This document shows, piece by piece, positions 14,807-15,756 of a stretch of DNA of 15,756 nt (its first letter is position 1; each line of letters opens with the position of its first letter). Location of the stretch: the NCBI GenBank assembly GCA_036703315.1, contig DATNPH010000134.1, positions 1 to 15,756 of the forward strand, in the 5' to 3' direction. Both the position numbers and the translations under genes were made by a program. The DNA is from DATNPH01 sp036703315 (GTDB lineage Bacteria > Cyanobacteriota > Cyanobacteriia > Cyanobacteriales > Coleofasciculaceae). Below the pieces are notes generated by a model. The model saw nothing but the letters and a program-made list of their open reading frames with translations, did not search any database and was not told where the DNA came from.

Positions 14807-14889
14807 GCGGGTAGGGAATAAACCGATAGCGTATAGGCAGTAAGGATTAGTTACTGATAGAAAGTTTAGTTCCCTATCCACCTACCCGC
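14807..14889. repeat. Long imperfect inverted repeat between hydrolase and gcvH
   Basis: GCGGGTAGG (14807-14815) pairs with CCTACCCGC (14881-14889). An inner arm TAGGGAATAAAC (14812-14823) matches GTTTAGTTCCCTA (14864-14876) with one extra base; the two pairings share bases and may compete. A third small hairpin, CAGTAA/TTACTG (14838-14856), sits in the loop. It could be a structured leader of either divergent gene. I do not see the conserved core of the glycine riboswitch. Confidence 0.5.
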
Positions 14890-15024
14890 TTACTCAGCTA
14901 TCCCTCTTTTCCCTACCCTATTTCAGATGACAGCTACAGTTTGTCATAATCCGTTAGCTTAATTTTGCAGATCGTTCCTGTTGGAAGTTGTACACTTAGC
15001 TCTGCTACGTTGTGAGGACGTAAG

Positions 15025-15414
15025 ATGGCTTTCGAATATCCTGAAGATTTGAAATATCTAGATACCCACGAGTATGTGCGACTCGATGGTGAAATTGCGA
15101 CTATTGGTATCAGCGCTTTTGCTGTTGACCAACTAGGGGACATTGTGTTTTTGGAACTGCCGGAGATTGGTGATGCTCTAGAAAAAGGTGAGAGCTTTGG
15201 CTCTATTGAATCGGTGAAGGCAGTTGAGGATTTGCATGCTCCTGTCTCCGGTACAGTGGTCGAACGCAATGATGCATTGGTAGAGTCTCCAGAACTGATA
15301 GCGGATGATCCTTATGCCGAAGGTTGGTTCTTGAAAGTGCGAATCAACGACCCTGATGAATTAATCGAAGCGCTGTCTGCTCCCGAGTATCGAGAACAGG
15401 TGGAAGGAGAGTAA
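15025..15414 (+). CDS. gcvH: Glycine cleavage system H protein
   Basis: A 129-residue lipoyl carrier of the glycine cleavage complex. It shuttles the aminomethyl group from the P protein (glycine decarboxylase) to the T protein and is then reoxidised by the L protein. This is a main step in cyanobacterial photorespiratory glycine use and in one-carbon supply. The lipoylation site is Lys65 in GSIESVKAVEDLHAPVSG (59-76), with the usual acidic and hydrophobic neighbours. Earlier family features are THEYVRLDGEIATIGIS (14-30) and LGDIVFLELPEIGD (37-50), and the C-terminal WFLKVRINDPDEL block is present. GAGG lies 8 nt before the ATG. Length is full. gcvP often follows gcvH in cyanobacteria, but 342 bp of repeat-rich DNA follow here, so the partner is not visible. 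Confidence 0.97.
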   Translation: MAFEYPEDLKYLDTHEYVRLDGEIATIGISAFAVDQLGDIVFLELPEIGDALEKGESFGSIESVKAVEDLHAPVSGTVVERNDALVESPELIADDPYAEGWFLKVRINDPDELIEALSAPEYREQVEGE

Positions 15415-15491
15415 TAGGCTCCACGTCCAGATTAGAGATTGTGGCTTTCCAACGTTACTGTTTTTGTTTTCCCAGTTACGATGCTTTCTGA

Positions 15492-15554
15492 GGTAAAGCG
15501 GTTGCGCTCCCCGTGATGAAAGAATCTCCGTCCTTCTAGGGCGGAGAGTGTCAA
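15492..15554 (+). mobile_element. Right-end remnant of an IS200/IS605-type element
   Basis: The stem TCTCCGTCC (15525-15533) pairs with GGGCGGAGA (15539-15547, one G-U), loop TTCTA, followed by GTGTCAA. This is the form of right ends of IS605-family elements, just downstream of tnpB. The frame before it reads GKAVALPVMKESPSF and then TAG (15537), like the C-terminus of a cyanobacterial TnpB, but it is closed upstream by a TGA at 15489. Only the last codons and the end hairpin remain. The element must be a fragment, since gcvH ends at 15414. Confidence 0.5.
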
Positions 15555-15648
15555 TAGACCTTGTAACAACTGACAGCAATTTTCAGGTTCATATACCACA
15601 CGGTAGGGGCGCAAAGCAAGACATTGGTGTCAACTTAACGTTGATTGG

Positions 15649-15750
15649 GCGGTTGAAACCGCAGCTACATAAACAAAACCTGCCTGTGCAGGTTAAATAA
15701 GTGTTGATTTTTCGTTAGTCCGCGCAGGCGGACTTGGTTTATTTAGCCGC
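15649..15750. repeat. Multi-hairpin interspersed repeat
   Basis: Three hairpins follow each other: GCGGTT/AACCGC (15649-15662), AACCTGC/GCAGGTT (15677-15694) and AGTCCGC/GCGGACT (15717-15734); the last two have 7-bp stems and 4-nt loops. The segments GCTACATAAAC (15664-15674) and, on the minus strand, GCTAAATAAAC (15747-15737) make the outer part a larger inverted repeat. The pattern resembles a widespread cyanobacterial intergenic repeat. It may continue past the window. Confidence 0.6.
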
Positions 15751-15756
15751 GACTTC

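Noticed and set aside
14790..15024. Glycine riboswitch before gcvH
   Set aside because: I looked for the conserved glycine aptamer core in this leader and did not see it; only inverted repeats are visible.
15604..15628. Further GTAG REP-like start (GTAGGGGCGC)
   Set aside because: GTAG followed by GGGC is present, but the next bases do not form a stem, so at most it is a decayed copy.
1..15756. tRNA or rRNA genes
   Set aside because: No T-loop, acceptor-stem pairing or rRNA-like segment was recognised on either strand; this was by eye, so a tRNA scan should confirm.

Overview
The window looks like a chromosomal, accessory-rich stretch of a filamentous cyanobacterium. Supporting signs are 14 copies of the HIP1 octamer GCGATCGC (about one per 1.1 kb) and typical cyanobacterial families: PATAN/DUF4388, DUF4278, a stand-alone FHA protein, a two-partner-secretion (TPS) adhesin next to a secreted TPR-CHAT protein, and a cyanobacterial RAYT with GTAG-type REPs. 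The many short inverted repeats and long gene-poor gaps fit the same picture. I cannot name the species.

Layout. 1-476 is gene-free and holds REP-like hairpins, each led by GTAG, plus a tandem 20-bp repeat. 501-1100 (+) is a REP-associated tyrosine transposase whose own coding sequence carries the same two REP types, head to head and in frame. 1198-1551 (-) is a small FHA protein. 1552-3021 holds a duplicated cassette: a direct-repeat/promoter region, a leader and a gene for a small hydrophobic protein of unknown function (74 and 76 aa). An inverted-repeat element sits between the copies. 3024-4064 (-) is a membrane PlsC-like acyltransferase. 4258-5613 (+) is a DUF4038/apiosidase-like glycoside hydrolase without a signal peptide. 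5702-6259 (-) is a DUF4388/PATAN protein. 6260-7011 is a long AT-rich gap with two mutually exclusive hairpins and a perfect 15-bp stem-loop. 7012-7338 (+) is a DUF4278 protein.

7361-13295 (-) is the largest unit: a TPS-type adhesin (1093 aa, with regular 63-65 aa beta-helix repeats) followed, with an 11-bp overlap, by an exported TPR-CHAT caspase-like protein (887 aa). No TpsB transporter gene lies in the window. 13296-13958 is gene-free. 13959-14789 (-) is a membrane-anchored alpha/beta hydrolase. 15025-15414 (+) is gcvH, the lipoyl carrier of the glycine cleavage system, behind a region with a long inverted repeat. The end holds a probable IS200/IS605 right-end remnant and a multi-hairpin interspersed repeat.

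How the genes work together: the only clear functional unit is the translationally overlapping adhesin/CHAT pair, both predicted to be exported. The two small-protein genes share upstream DNA and are probably co-regulated. The other genes look like independent transcription units. The strongest unusual signals are the REP pair embedded in the transposase gene, the small-gene duplication with a 38-bp block frozen at nucleotide level, and the alternative hairpins near 6520-6581. I did not find an obviously new multi-gene system. The adhesin/CHAT pair is the best candidate for unexplored biology.
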